Assembly (NCBI GenBank): GCA_947586055.1
Contig: CANPXL010000007.1
Span: 38,327-102,326 of the forward strand
Reading direction: 5' to 3'
DNA: 64,000 nucleotides
From: an uncultured Acetatifactor sp.
Lineage (GTDB): Bacteria > Bacillota > Clostridia > Lachnospirales > Lachnospiraceae
The translations under genes and the position numbers were made by a program. Positions 37,030-46,335 of the stretch are shown here, piece by piece. Below the pieces are notes generated by a model that saw nothing but the letters and a program-made list of their open reading frames with translations, ran no database searches and was not told the origin of the DNA. Numbering within the stretch: the stretch's first letter is position 1; each line of letters starts with the position of its first letter.

Positions 37030-37815
37030 ATGGAGTTTATACTGTATGAACAAAAAGGCAATTACGCCATCATTACCATCAACCGGGAGAAGGCGCTTAA
37101 CGCCCTGAACTCTCAGGTGCTTGAGGAACTGGATGCCACTCTGGACAGCGTGGATCTTGACGTTGTGCGCTGCCTGATCCTCACCGGCGCAGGACAGAAA
37201 TCCTTTGTGGCGGGGGCTGATATCGCGGAGATGAGCACCCTGACCAAGGCGCAGGGCGAAGCTTTTGGAAAGAAGGGAAACGACGTGTTCCGCAGGCTGG
37301 AGACATTCCCTATCCCTGTGATCGCGGCGGTCAACGGCTTTGCGCTGGGCGGCGGCTGTGAGATTTCCATGAGCTGCGACATCCGTATCTGTTCCGATAA
37401 CGCAGTGTTCGGACAGCCTGAGACAGGGCTTGGCATTACGCCCGGCTTCGGCGGGACTCAGAGACTGGCCCGTCTCGTGGGCGCAGGCATGGCAAAGCAG
37501 ATGATCTACACCGCCCGCAACATCAAGGCGGACGAAGCGTACCGGATCGGCCTTGTGAACGCTGTTTATCCTCAGGAGGAACTGCTCCCCGCTGCGGAGA
37601 AGATGGCGGCAGGCATTGCAAAGAACGCGCCCATCGCGGTCCGCAACTGCAAGAAGGCCATCAACGAGGGATTGGAAGCGGACATGGACAGGGCGATTGA
37701 AATCGAAGAGAAGCTGTTCGGCGACTGCTTCGAGACCGAGGATCAGAAGTATGGCATGGCGTTCTTCCTTGACAAGAACAAGGAGAAGGTAAAGGAGCCG
37801 TTCAAGAACTGTTGA
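37030..37815 (+). CDS. crt: 3-hydroxybutyryl-CoA dehydratase (crotonase)
   Basis: This 261-aa enoyl-CoA hydratase has the oxyanion-hole segments SFVAGADIAEM and ALGGGCEISMSCD. Two catalytic glutamates correspond to the Glu in GGGCE and in GQPETGLG. It dehydrates 3-hydroxybutyryl-CoA to crotonyl-CoA. GTGGAGGAAT precedes the ATG. Confidence 0.95.
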   Translation: MEFILYEQKGNYAIITINREKALNALNSQVLEELDATLDSVDLDVVRCLILTGAGQKSFVAGADIAEMSTLTKAQGEAFGKKGNDVFRRLETFPIPVIAAVNGFALGGGCEISMSCDIRICSDNAVFGQPETGLGITPGFGGTQRLARLVGAGMAKQMIYTARNIKADEAYRIGLVNAVYPQEELLPAAEKMAAGIAKNAPIAVRNCKKAINEGLEADMDRAIEIEEKLFGDCFETEDQKYGMAFFLDKNKEKVKEPFKNC

Positions 37816-37901
37816 CGAAAACAGGAAAGATTGGAAAAAGCTGTATGAAAAATACGGTTTAAATTGTAGTTAAAAACAGATAGCAAAAGGAGGTTCTTTC
37901 A

Positions 37902-38744
37902 ATGAAAGTAGGTATTATCGGCGCGGGCACCATGGGTGCCGGAATCGCTCAGGCGTTTGCCATGACGGACGGCTATGACGTTTGTCTTTGCGACATCAAG
38001 CAGGAGTTCGCAGACGGCGGCAAGGCAAGAATCCTGAAAAATCTGAATTTCCTTGTGGGCAAGGAGAAGATCACACAGGAGAAGGCGGATGCCATCGCGG
38101 CAAAGATTGTGACCGGTTTAAAGGACATCTGCACGGACTGTGATCTTGTGATCGAGGTTGCGCCCGAGAATATGCAGATCAAAAAGACCACGTTCCAGGA
38201 GCTGCAGTCCATTGTAAAGCCCGAGTGCATTTTTGCCACCAATACATCGTCCCTTTCCATCACGGAGATCGGGGCAGGTCTTGACAGACCCATGATCGGC
38301 ATGCACTTCTTTAATCCCGCAGACAGGATGAAGCTGGTGGAGGTGATCGCAGGCGCAAACACCCCCGTGGAGCTTGTGGAGAAGATTAAGGACATCGCCA
38401 CGCAGATCGGCAAGACTCCGGTGGAAGTAAAGGAAGCGCCGGGATTTGTAGTGAACAGGATTCTGATCCCCATGATCAACGAAGCCATCGGAATCTACGC
38501 AGAAGGCATTGCCAGCGTACAGGATATCGACACGGCAATGCAGCTGGGCGCATCCCATCCCATGGGACCGCTGGCTCTGGGCGATCTGGTAGGGCTTGAC
38601 ATCGTGCTGGCTATCATGGAGGTACTGCAGAGTGAGACCGGCGATCCCAAGTATCGTCCTCATCCCCTGCTTCGCAAGATGGTGCGCGCGGGCAAGCTGG
38701 GCAAGAAGACCGGCGTTGGTTTCTATGACTACAGCAAGAAGTAA
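37902..38744 (+). CDS. hbd: 3-hydroxybutyryl-CoA dehydrogenase
   Basis: This 280-aa enzyme has N-terminal NAD motif [11 protein letters not shown], catalytic His in [11 protein letters not shown], Glu/Asn partners ([15 protein letters not shown]) and the C-terminal domain ending [11 protein letters not shown]. It reduces acetoacetyl-CoA to 3-hydroxybutyryl-CoA. AAAGGAGG stands 11-13 nt upstream. Confidence 0.96.
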   Translation: MKVGIIGAGTMGAGIAQAFAMTDGYDVCLCDIKQEFADGGKARILKNLNFLVGKEKITQEKADAIAAKIVTGLKDICTDCDLVIEVAPENMQIKKTTFQELQSIVKPECIFATNTSSLSITEIGAGLDRPMIGMHFFNPADRMKLVEVIAGANTPVELVEKIKDIATQIGKTPVEVKEAPGFVVNRILIPMINEAIGIYAEGIASVQDIDTAMQLGASHPMGPLALGDLVGLDIVLAIMEVLQSETGDPKYRPHPLLRKMVRAGKLGKKTGVGFYDYSKK

Positions 38745-38835
38745 GATGTCTGTAAGAAAAGAAAAAACGGCGGACTCCGGAGAATACTGCCGGCTCCGCC
38801 GAAATTCAACATAAATAAATGGAGGAATGGTAATC

Positions 38836-39987
38836 ATGGATTTTACGTTGCGCAAAGAACATGAAATGGCACGCGCCCTGTTTAAGGAGTTTGCCGAAAA
38901 GGAAGTCAAGCCTCTGGCTCAGGAAGTGGATGAGACCGAGGTTTTCCCCAGAGGAACCGTTGAAAAGATGGCGAAGAACGGTTTTCTGGGAATTCCCGTT
39001 CCCAAGGAGTACGGCGGACAGGGCTGTGATCCTCTTACATACGTGATGTGTGTGGAGGAACTGTCCAAGGTCTGCGGCACCACGGGCGTTATTGTATCCG
39101 CCCACACCTCTCTGTGCTGTGATCCCATCATGACGTTCGGCACCGAGGAACAGAAGCAGAAATATCTCGTTCTTCTGGCAAAGGGCGAGAAGCTGGGCGC
39201 ATTCGGCCTGACCGAGCCCGGCGCGGGCACTGACGCCCAGGGCCAGCAGACCAAGGCTGTACTGGACGGAAACGAGTATGTGATCAACGGCTCCAAGATC
39301 TTTATCACGAACGGTAAGGAAGCGGATGTCTATGTGATCTTCGCCGTTACCGGCATGATCGAGAAGCGCGGCAGGATGATGAAAGAAATTTCCGCTTTCA
39401 TTGTGGAAAAGGGAATGCCCGGCTTCTCCTTCGGAACCAAGGAGAAGAAGATGGGAATCCGCGGTTCATCCACTTATGAGCTGATCTTTACCGACTGCAG
39501 GGTGCCTCAGGAAAACATGCTGGGCAAGCCGGGCCAGGGCTTCAAGATCGCAATGCACACGCTGGACGGCGGCCGTATCGGTATCGCTGCGCAGGCTCTT
39601 GGCATCGCGGAAGGCGCGCTGGACAGAACTATCGCGTACACCAAGGAGAGAAAGCAGTTCGGCAAGTCCATTGCCGCACAGCAGAATACCCAGTTCCAGC
39701 TGGCCGACATGGCAACCAAGGTGCAGGCCGCACAGCTTCTGGTCTACAAGGCAGCAATGGCAAAGGCAAACCAGAAGGAGTACGGTTTCGAGGCGGCTCA
39801 GGCAAAGCTTTATGCGGCGGAGACTGCAATGGAGGTTACCACCAAGGCGGTTCAGCTTCACGGCGGTTACGGCTACACCAGAGAGTATGATGTGGAGCGC
39901 ATGATGCGTGACGCAAAGATCACCGAGATCTACGAGGGAACCAGCGAGGTTCAGAAAATGGTCATCAGCGCCGCGCTGCTGAAATAA
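38836..39987 (+). CDS. bcd: Butyryl-CoA dehydrogenase
   Basis: This 383-aa acyl-CoA dehydrogenase has the FAD/substrate segments FGLTEPGAGTDAQ and SKIFITNG, and the catalytic Glu in IYEGTSEVQ. With EtfAB it reduces crotonyl-CoA to butyryl-CoA, in clostridia often by electron bifurcation to ferredoxin. An ATG at 38827 is in frame, but GGAGG ends only 1 nt before it and 10 nt before 38836, so the later start is chosen. Confidence 0.96.
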   Translation: MDFTLRKEHEMARALFKEFAEKEVKPLAQEVDETEVFPRGTVEKMAKNGFLGIPVPKEYGGQGCDPLTYVMCVEELSKVCGTTGVIVSAHTSLCCDPIMTFGTEEQKQKYLVLLAKGEKLGAFGLTEPGAGTDAQGQQTKAVLDGNEYVINGSKIFITNGKEADVYVIFAVTGMIEKRGRMMKEISAFIVEKGMPGFSFGTKEKKMGIRGSSTYELIFTDCRVPQENMLGKPGQGFKIAMHTLDGGRIGIAAQALGIAEGALDRTIAYTKERKQFGKSIAAQQNTQFQLADMATKVQAAQLLVYKAAMAKANQKEYGFEAAQAKLYAAETAMEVTTKAVQLHGGYGYTREYDVERMMRDAKITEIYEGTSEVQKMVISAALLK

Positions 39988-40034
39988 AACCACAGACGGT
40001 CAATTCAAACTAATATAGAAGGAGAGAAAATACA

Positions 40035-40817
40035 ATGAAAGTTGTTGTTTGTATCAAGCAGGTCCCCGATACCAAGGGCGGCGTGAAATTCAATCCCGAC
40101 GGTACTCTGGACAGAGCTGCCATGATGACGATTATGAATCCCGACGACAAGGCCGGTCTGGAGGCTGCGCTGAGGTTAAAGGATCAGTACGGCGCGGAGG
40201 TGACCGTTCTTACCATGGGTCTTCCCAAGGCGGAGGATGTGCTGCGCGAGGCGATGGCAATGGGCGCGGACAAGGGCGTTCTTGTGACCGACAGAGTGCT
40301 GGGCGGCGCAGATACCTGGGCTACTTCCCAGACCCTGGCTGGCGCGCTGAGAAATATGGAGTATGATCTGATCATCACCGGTCGTCAGGCCATCGACGGC
40401 GACACCGCGCAGGTCGGACCCCAGATTTCCGAGCACCTTGACATCCCCGTTATCTCTTATGCGCAGAATCTGAAGATCGAGGGAGACAGCGTGATCGTGG
40501 AGCGTCAGTTTGACGACAGATACCATGTGCTGAAGGCAAAAATGCCCTGCCTGATTACCGCGCTGGCAGAGCTGAACGAGCCCAGATATATGACTCCCGG
40601 CGGAATCTTCGACGCATGCAAGGCTGAGATCACCGTATGGGGCAGAGCAGATCTGAAGGACGTTGAAGATTCCAACCTGGGTCTGAAGGGCTCTCCTACC
40701 CAGATTGCAAAGGCTTCCGACAAGGTGAGAAAGGGAGCAGGCGAGAAAGTAAACCTGGATCCCGCAGAGTCCGTTGATTATATTGTAGGCAAGCTGAAAG
40801 AGAAGCATGTCATTTGA
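40035..40817 (+). CDS. etfB: Electron transfer flavoprotein, beta subunit
   Basis: This 260-aa protein starts MKVVVCIKQVPDT. It carries the EtfB signature region GRQAIDGDTAQVGPQISE and the EPRYMTPGGI stretch. It binds the second flavin and NAD site in Bcd-Etf complexes. It lies between bcd and etfA, with 47- and 39-nt gaps and GGAGAG upstream. Confidence 0.96.
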   Translation: MKVVVCIKQVPDTKGGVKFNPDGTLDRAAMMTIMNPDDKAGLEAALRLKDQYGAEVTVLTMGLPKAEDVLREAMAMGADKGVLVTDRVLGGADTWATSQTLAGALRNMEYDLIITGRQAIDGDTAQVGPQISEHLDIPVISYAQNLKIEGDSVIVERQFDDRYHVLKAKMPCLITALAELNEPRYMTPGGIFDACKAEITVWGRADLKDVEDSNLGLKGSPTQIAKASDKVRKGAGEKVNLDPAESVDYIVGKLKEKHVI

Positions 40818-40856
40818 TGGGCGCAGAGATGTAAAATATAACATGGAGGAAGAACA

Positions 40857-41903
40857 ATGAATTTAGAAGAATATAAAGGTGTATATGTCTTCGCACAGCA
40901 GGTAGACAATTGTGTAAATAATATCGCCTTCGAGCTGATCGGCAAGGGCAAGGATCTGGCCGAGGCTCTTGGCACCGAGGTAACTGCTGTTCTGGTGGGA
41001 AGCAACGTAAGGGATCTGGCGGACCAGCTTGCGGAGTACGGCGCCGACAAGGTGATCGTTGTGGATGATCCCGAGTTGAAGGAATATAGGACAGAGCCCT
41101 ATGCGCATGCGCTGGCTTCCGTGATCAGAAAATATAAGCCTGAGATCTTCCTGGTCGGCGCAACCGCTATCGGCCGCGACCTCGGCCCCCGCGTATCCGC
41201 CAGGATCCATACCGGCCTGACCGCCGACTGCACCCAGCTTGAGATCGGGGATTTCCCGCTGGCTCCCGTTCCCGGCAAGGAGCAGAAGCATAATCAGCTT
41301 CTGATGACCCGTCCCGCATTTGGCGGCAATACCATTGCCACCATCGCGTGCCCGGACTTCAGACCTCAGATGGCTACCGTGCGTCCCGGCGTGATGCAGA
41401 AGAGAGAGAGAAAGCCCGGCGTAAAGGCCAATGTGGAAGAGTTCAATCCCGGATTTACCCCTGACCACAAGTATGTGGAGATCATGGACGTGGTAAAGGC
41501 CGTGACAAATACCGTTGACATTATGGATGCCAAGATTCTGGTGTCCGGCGGACGCGGAATGGGCGGCCCCGAGAACTTTAAGATGTTGGAGGATCTGGCG
41601 GAGGTTCTCGGCGGTCAGGTGAGCTGTTCCCGTGCCGTGGTCGACGCCGGCTGGAAGCCCAAGGATCTTCAGGTTGGACAGACCGGTAAGACTGTCCGTC
41701 CCAACGTATACTTTGCGATCGGTATCTCCGGCGCGATCCAGCATCTGGCAGGAATGGAGGAATCCGACATCATCGTTGCCATCAACAAGGATGAGACCGC
41801 TCCCATTTTTGACGTTGCGGATTACGGCGTGGTAGGCGACCTGAATAAGATCGTTCCCGCCCTGACCGAGAAGCTGCGCGCAGAACTGGCAAAGAAGGAT
41901 TGA
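40857..41903 (+). CDS. etfA: Electron transfer flavoprotein, alpha subunit
   Basis: In this 348-aa protein the C-terminal FAD domain has [32 protein letters not shown] and [15 protein letters not shown]. It partners EtfB to move electrons between NADH, ferredoxin and Bcd. It ends the butyrate operon, which is followed by a strong terminator. There is no buk, ptb or but gene in the window. Confidence 0.96.
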   Translation: MNLEEYKGVYVFAQQVDNCVNNIAFELIGKGKDLAEALGTEVTAVLVGSNVRDLADQLAEYGADKVIVVDDPELKEYRTEPYAHALASVIRKYKPEIFLVGATAIGRDLGPRVSARIHTGLTADCTQLEIGDFPLAPVPGKEQKHNQLLMTRPAFGGNTIATIACPDFRPQMATVRPGVMQKRERKPGVKANVEEFNPGFTPDHKYVEIMDVVKAVTNTVDIMDAKILVSGGRGMGGPENFKMLEDLAEVLGGQVSCSRAVVDAGWKPKDLQVGQTGKTVRPNVYFAIGISGAIQHLAGMEESDIIVAINKDETAPIFDVADYGVVGDLNKIVPALTEKLRAELAKKD

Positions 41904-41973
41904 CCTTCAAAAAAACGGTCGGAGAAAAAAGGCTCCGGGGAACCCGGGGGCGTAATAAGAAAGATTGAATTTT

Positions 41974-42013
41974 GCAGGGCGGCATGATTTCAGTTATGCC
42001 GCCCTGCTTTTGT
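41974..42013 (+). terminator. Intrinsic terminator of the butyrate operon
   Basis: A 12-bp stem GCAGGGCGGCAT/ATGCCGCCCTGC with a 10-nt loop is followed by TTTT. It lies 71 nt after etfA. Confidence 0.92.
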
Positions 42014-42174
42014 CGTGCGCCCGGCGGATGCGCGATCCGGTATAGGATCAACAGCCCGGAAACCGCATACGATACCTTCCCTTTTTGCCGGCAACTTTCA
42101 GCGCGCCGGGATTTTTCGGGGCTGTTTCCGCATATACTGTATGGAAAACATGGAAAGCAACGATAAAATCTGTT

Positions 42175-42735
42175 ATGAAAAAACCTGTGTTAACAAAACC
42201 TGTCTTTCGGAAACCTGTCCTGCAAAAACCTCTTCTGACGAAACCCGTGTTCCGAAAACCGGATCTGACTGCCGGGGAAATAAAGTCGCTGACCGTCAGC
42301 CTTATCATCAGTCTTGGCACCGGTATCCTGAGCGTGCTGCTCACGGGGGGAGGCATGCGGCAGTATGCAGATCTGTATAAGCCGCCGTTGGCGCCGCCGG
42401 GCTGGCTGTTTCCCATTGTCTGGACGATTCTCTACATACTGATGGGCGTCGCGTCTTGGAGGATCTATGAATCTCAGGGCAGCGACAGGAGGCTGGCCCT
42501 TTCCCTGTACGGAAATCAGCTGCTTCTGAACATGGTATGGCCCCTGCTTTTCTTTGAACTGAAGGTCTATTTCTTTGCCTTCGCATGGTTGCTTCTGCTC
42601 TGGCTTTTGATTTACCTGACCATACGCCAGTTCCTGCCCATTGACCGCAGAGCGGGGCTTTTGCTTGTGCCGTATCTTGTCTGGGTGACGTTTGCGGGAT
42701 ATTTAAATCTTGCGATCGCACTCCATTATCTGTAA
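42175..42735 (+). CDS. TspO/MBR family membrane protein with N-terminal pentapeptide repeats
   Basis: This 186-aa protein has five hydrophobic segments with TspO hallmarks: YKPPLAPPGWLFPIVWTILY and later NLAIALHYL. Members bind porphyrins or sterols in the membrane. Directly after the initiator are six tandem five-residue units of the type KP(V/L)(L/F)(T/R/Q), an unusual cationic Pro-rich tail before the first helix. No Shine-Dalgarno sequence is visible before this ATG, and a longer TTG-start form (42085) is possible. A TATACT hexamer at 42133-42138 may be a -10. Confidence 0.8.
   Translation: MKKPVLTKPVFRKPVLQKPLLTKPVFRKPDLTAGEIKSLTVSLIISLGTGILSVLLTGGGMRQYADLYKPPLAPPGWLFPIVWTILYILMGVASWRIYESQGSDRRLALSLYGNQLLLNMVWPLLFFELKVYFFAFAWLLLLWLLIYLTIRQFLPIDRRAGLLLVPYLVWVTFAGYLNLAIALHYL
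42180..42269 (+). repeat. 15-nt tandem repeats inside the TspO reading frame
   Basis: Six units of about 15 nt, each starting AAACC(T/C) or AAACCG, encode the KPxxx pentapeptides. Unit length keeps the frame, so copy-number change would lengthen or shorten the N-terminal tail without frameshift. Confidence 0.8.
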
Positions 42736-42895
42736 GATCTGTTAGCAGAGCAACTAAAATCTGATGAATGGTTTTGTCGGACGCCGTAGATGAACCGTAT
42801 CGGGGGAAGTCTTTCCCCGCTATTTGGTTTCGTCAATTTCAGATTATTATTATATTTCAGGCGAATGATCAACGCTAAAAATACAGTGAAAAATC

Positions 42896-42924
42896 TTGAC
42901 ATGCCGGATGGGCGATGTTAAACT
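42896..42924 (+). promoter_or_regulatory. Promoter of the structured leader / SPOUT methyltransferase gene
   Basis: TTGACA (42896-42901), a 17-bp spacer and TAAACT (42919-42924). Transcription would begin near 42931, giving a leader of about 190 nt. Upstream, a GC hairpin at 42801-42819 (CGGGG/CCCCG) without a good T-run may end tspO transcription. Confidence 0.7.
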
Positions 42925-42930
42925 GAACCG

Positions 42931-43121
42931 ATATCACACATAAACCAATCGCCGGGAAGCCGGAAGGATGAAAAAACAGTTATACGGAGTATCAGTCGGC
43001 TCTGGTGATGAAAGGCAGAGTAACAGACGAAAAGCCGGGGCGGGACATGTTCCCGGCCTGAGAGGGATGTCTGAGTTGATCATACTACGGAGGGAAGAGG
43101 GCGCAGCCCCGTTATGAAAGC
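42931..43121 (+). ncRNA. Unassigned structured 5' leader (candidate riboswitch or cis-regulatory RNA)
   Basis: The leader can fold into a CTCTG/CAGAG hairpin (about 43000-43020). A CAGAC/GTCTG helix (43024-43028 with 43068-43072) encloses a GCCGGG/CCCGGC hairpin (43034-43057). Near the start codon a hairpin at about 43087-43112 includes ACGG/CCGT and GGGC/GCCC and holds the only good SD-like GGAGGG (43089-43094). I compared it by memory with TPP, cobalamin, FMN, SAM, lysine, glycine, c-di-GMP and guanidine classes and found no convincing match. Confidence 0.45.
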
Positions 43122-44363
43122 ATGGCAGACAGAATGGAACAATACGAAGAGAGCATACGGTTTCTGGTCTCCTATCTTGAGGGACTTAAGCGGCCGGAAG
43201 GGGCAGAAGAATATCTCAGACAGGCGGAAAAGTATCTTGACCGCCTGAGACGGGCAGATCAAGGACTTATCTGCCATGTCAGCGTGATCAACGTCCCGCG
43301 GGGCGTCGGGATTTATGATCCGGACAGCGGGGAATATCTGATCGCGGCAGACTGTGAGAGGGCGGCGCGGGATCTTTTCAGGCGCCTGCCCGTCCAGCGG
43401 GAAATCACCTGTTATTTTGACGCCGTTTATTCCCGTGTGGCGGCGGAATACCTGTCCGGCCCGGAACAGGCGGAAGGCGTCTGGTGCATCCGTGGCAGGA
43501 GACCGGGCGGGTACGGCGGGATCCGTTCAAACGGCGGCAAAGCCACCGGCCGGGTCATCGGCTCCAAAAAAGAAGAGGTGGTATCCGAGTTTCGGCAGTA
43601 TACCACCCTGAAGACCCGCATTGATACGGGACACGTTGTGATGGAAGGCATGCTTCTGGCAAAAAGGGCGTTGGAAGACAGCCTGCCGGTGGAAAAGCTG
43701 ATTTACTGCGACAGTCTTGACAGCGACAGTGTAAACGGCCTTCTGGAGCTGTGCGAAAAGAACGGCGTGACGCCTTACAGGGCAGGTCAGGGCATCATGG
43801 CTGCGATGACAAACACGAATCCCGTGCCGGAGGTTCTGTGCAGCGTCAGGCTGAAGGTGCATGACCAGCGCGAGCTGATATTTTCTGACCGCAGAAATTT
43901 TTTCCTGATTCTGGACGGAATCTCAAATCCGGATAATCTGGGAATGGTCCTGCGGACGGCCGACGCCTCCGGCGTGGACGCGGTCATCCTGTTAAGCGGT
44001 TCGGTTCATCCCTTTAATAAAAATGCGATCCGTGGCGCAAGGGGCGCGGTGGGAAGGATCCCGCTCTATTACTGTACGGACGATTTTGAACTCATGGAGC
44101 TTCTGCAGGGGCGTCATTTTAAGATCATGGGTACCAGCGCACGCTTTCAGTCCTCGAATCTGTATGACATGGTGTATGACGTCCCAAATCTTGCGATCGT
44201 GGTGGGAAACGAAAGCACCGGCGTCAGAAAAGAGATTCTGGACCGGTGTACGGATTTTGTCAAGATCCCAATGGCGGAAGGACAGTCTTCCCTGAATATT
44301 GCCGTGGCGGCGGCTCTGATGCTGTACGAGTATGACAGGGCGGTTTATCACACTCTGAAATGA
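43122..44363 (+). CDS. TrmH-family (SPOUT) RNA 2'-O-methyltransferase with N-terminal extension
   Basis: This 413-aa protein has the SpoU domain at the C-terminus: ISNPDNLGMVLRTADASG, IVVGNESTGVRK and the knot motif IPMAEGQSSLNIAVAA. It methylates ribose in rRNA or tRNA using SAM. The N-terminal half is longer than in compact TrmH proteins and contains a low-similarity substrate-binding region. No SD lies within 15 nt of the ATG, and an in-frame stop at 43077 limits upstream starts. Translation may therefore depend on the folded leader. Confidence 0.85.
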   Translation: MADRMEQYEESIRFLVSYLEGLKRPEGAEEYLRQAEKYLDRLRRADQGLICHVSVINVPRGVGIYDPDSGEYLIAADCERAARDLFRRLPVQREITCYFDAVYSRVAAEYLSGPEQAEGVWCIRGRRPGGYGGIRSNGGKATGRVIGSKKEEVVSEFRQYTTLKTRIDTGHVVMEGMLLAKRALEDSLPVEKLIYCDSLDSDSVNGLLELCEKNGVTPYRAGQGIMAAMTNTNPVPEVLCSVRLKVHDQRELIFSDRRNFFLILDGISNPDNLGMVLRTADASGVDAVILLSGSVHPFNKNAIRGARGAVGRIPLYYCTDDFELMELLQGRHFKIMGTSARFQSSNLYDMVYDVPNLAIVVGNESTGVRKEILDRCTDFVKIPMAEGQSSLNIAVAAALMLYEYDRAVYHTLK

Positions 44364-44388
44364 TATTTGCGGAACGATGGAGGCGGAT

Positions 44389-44892
44389 ATGGCGAAACAA
44401 AAGGAAATAAAGACCAATGCGATGCGGATCCTGGAGACGATGAAGATTCCCTTCCGCCACCTGACTTACGAGTGCGGCGAATTTGTGGACGGCATTCAGA
44501 TCGCGGACATGCTTTCCCTGCCCCATGAAAAGGTTTATAAGACGCTGGTGACCGTGGGAAGCAGCAGGAATTATTTTGTTTTCGTGATTCCCATTGCGGA
44601 GGAACTGGACCTGAAGGCGGCGGCCAGAAGCGTGGGAGAAAAGAGCGTGGAGATGATCCCTGTGAAAGAGATCAACAGCGTTACGGGCTACATCAGGGGC
44701 GGCTGTACCGCGGTGGGGATGAAAAAGCAGTATGTGACCAGAATCGACAGCTCGGCGGAGACTCTGCCGGAGATCGTTGTCAGCGGCGGGCGGATCGGTT
44801 CCCAGCTTGTTCTGGCGCCGAAGGACCTGGCCAGGGCGGCGGGAGCGGAGTTCGCGGACATCGTAAGGCATCAGCCGGTAAGGCTGGCCTGA
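44389..44892 (+). CDS. ybaK: Cys-tRNA(Pro)/Cys-tRNA(Cys) deacylase YbaK
   Basis: This 167-aa protein has the YbaK/EbsC fold: KTLVTVG, the conserved Lys, GYIRGGCTAVGMKK and GGRIGSQLVLAP. It hydrolyses Cys mischarged onto tRNA-Pro. An in-frame ATG at 44377 exists, but GGAGG at 44379-44383 is spaced correctly only for 44389. Confidence 0.92.
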   Translation: MAKQKEIKTNAMRILETMKIPFRHLTYECGEFVDGIQIADMLSLPHEKVYKTLVTVGSSRNYFVFVIPIAEELDLKAAARSVGEKSVEMIPVKEINSVTGYIRGGCTAVGMKKQYVTRIDSSAETLPEIVVSGGRIGSQLVLAPKDLARAAGAEFADIVRHQPVRLA

Positions 44893-44915
44893 AGAATACG
44901 GAAAGGCGCGGTTTG

Positions 44916-46262
44916 ATGGAACAGGAGCAAATGGAAGAAAAAACAGACGAGGCGCGAAACGCGGAGGAAGAAGAGGAAGCGGAGCGACAGCGGGTTCTGA
45001 AACGGAAACAGCATATCGAGGAAATGAAACGTCAGAAGCACAGGGTGCAGATCCTGCATCGGTGCGTCCTTGGCGCGGCTGCGGCGCTGGCTGCCGCGGC
45101 GGCAGTGGGCGTGTGCGCTCTGATCCGTTCCGCGGTTTCCCGGGAGGACGGAACGCCTGCTCCCGGGCAAAATGCCAGGTTGGAGGTCTGCCTGGAAAAA
45201 GTGCGGGAAGCCTTCCGGACGGCGGGAGCCGGTGTTCGTAAGGGTGCCGCGGCAGGCGAAAAGAGAGCAGCCCTGTCCAGCGAGGGAGAAGAGGCAGGCA
45301 GCCCGGACGGGGCGCTGGAAACCGCCGGAGAAGCCACAGGGCAGCCGGGAGGCAGCGGCGCGGAAGGCGCGGGAAATCCTTCGGACGGCGCATCGCAGAA
45401 TGACATTCCGGAAGAAACCGGCCCCGTTGTCTTTACGGCTTCCTTCACAGCGGAGACGGAAGGCTTTTGGGAGGAAATTGTCAGCCAATACGGCGTCCTG
45501 ATCGATGTGGCGTCCCAGACGGTGCTGGCGGAGAAGGAATGCCATACAAGGATCAGCCCCGCCTCCATGACCAAGATCCTGACGGTACTCACCGCGGCGG
45601 ACGCTCTGGAAATCCGGGACGGAACCGAAGAGGTCCTGAACGATCTCTTTACCATGACAATAGATATCACCGATTACAGCTATGTAAACGACTGCAGCAT
45701 CGCCGGGTTTCAGGTAGATGAGATGATTCCGGTCCGGGATCTTTTTTACGGCACGGCGCTTCCCTCCGGCGCAGACGCGGCGGTAGGGCTTGCCGTTTAT
45801 ACCGCCGGATCGCAGGAAGCTTTTGTGGAACTGATGAACGCAAAGCTGCAGGAGATGGGACTTGCCGAAACCACCCATTTTACAAACTGCGTGGGGCTCT
45901 ACGACGAGGCGCATTACAGCACTGTATACGACATTGCCGTGATCCTGAAGGAAGCGGCCGACAATCCGTTCTGCAGGCAGGTGCTGTCCGCACATACCTA
46001 CAACACGGCGCAGACGACGCAGCATCCGGAAGGCATCCTGCTGTCCAATTGGTTTCTCCGCAGGATCGAAGACCGGGATACCCACGGGGAAGTCCTCTGC
46101 GGCAAAACCGGCTTTGTCAATCAGTCCGGCAGCTGCGCGGCCAGTCTGTCAATAGACGGAAACGGCAGAGAATACCTGTGCGTCACAGCGGGTTCCAGCA
46201 GCAGCTGGCAGTGCATTGACGACCAGAATATGCTGTATGAGAAATATCTGCCGGCGTTGTGA
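44916..46262 (+). CDS. D-alanyl-D-alanine carboxypeptidase (DacA/DacF-like)
   Basis: This 448-aa protein has a highly charged cytosolic N-terminus (residues 1-45), one membrane anchor (about 48-68) and a long low-complexity linker. The S11 peptidase domain follows, with SxxK as SMTK, the SxN position as SGA (LPSGADAAVGLA) and KTG as GKTGF. It trims terminal D-Ala from wall pentapeptides outside the membrane. Ala in place of Asn in the second motif is notable. The start is ATG at 44916, since the TTG 3 nt earlier has worse spacing to AAAGG. Confidence 0.88.
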   Translation: MEQEQMEEKTDEARNAEEEEEAERQRVLKRKQHIEEMKRQKHRVQILHRCVLGAAAALAAAAAVGVCALIRSAVSREDGTPAPGQNARLEVCLEKVREAFRTAGAGVRKGAAAGEKRAALSSEGEEAGSPDGALETAGEATGQPGGSGAEGAGNPSDGASQNDIPEETGPVVFTASFTAETEGFWEEIVSQYGVLIDVASQTVLAEKECHTRISPASMTKILTVLTAADALEIRDGTEEVLNDLFTMTIDITDYSYVNDCSIAGFQVDEMIPVRDLFYGTALPSGADAAVGLAVYTAGSQEAFVELMNAKLQEMGLAETTHFTNCVGLYDEAHYSTVYDIAVILKEAADNPFCRQVLSAHTYNTAQTTQHPEGILLSNWFLRRIEDRDTHGEVLCGKTGFVNQSGSCAASLSIDGNGREYLCVTAGSSSSWQCIDDQNMLYEKYLPAL

Positions 46263-46335
46263 GAAAAAGAGGGGCCTGCGGATCGCATGAAACAGGCCGG
46301 ACATGCGCGGGAGACAGCGCGGAAATGGAGTCAAA

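Noticed and set aside
42931..43121. TPP riboswitch, suggested by CTGAGAG and a GGAGGGAAG tail
   Set aside because: The THI-box core between these motifs is absent and the downstream gene is unrelated to thiamine.
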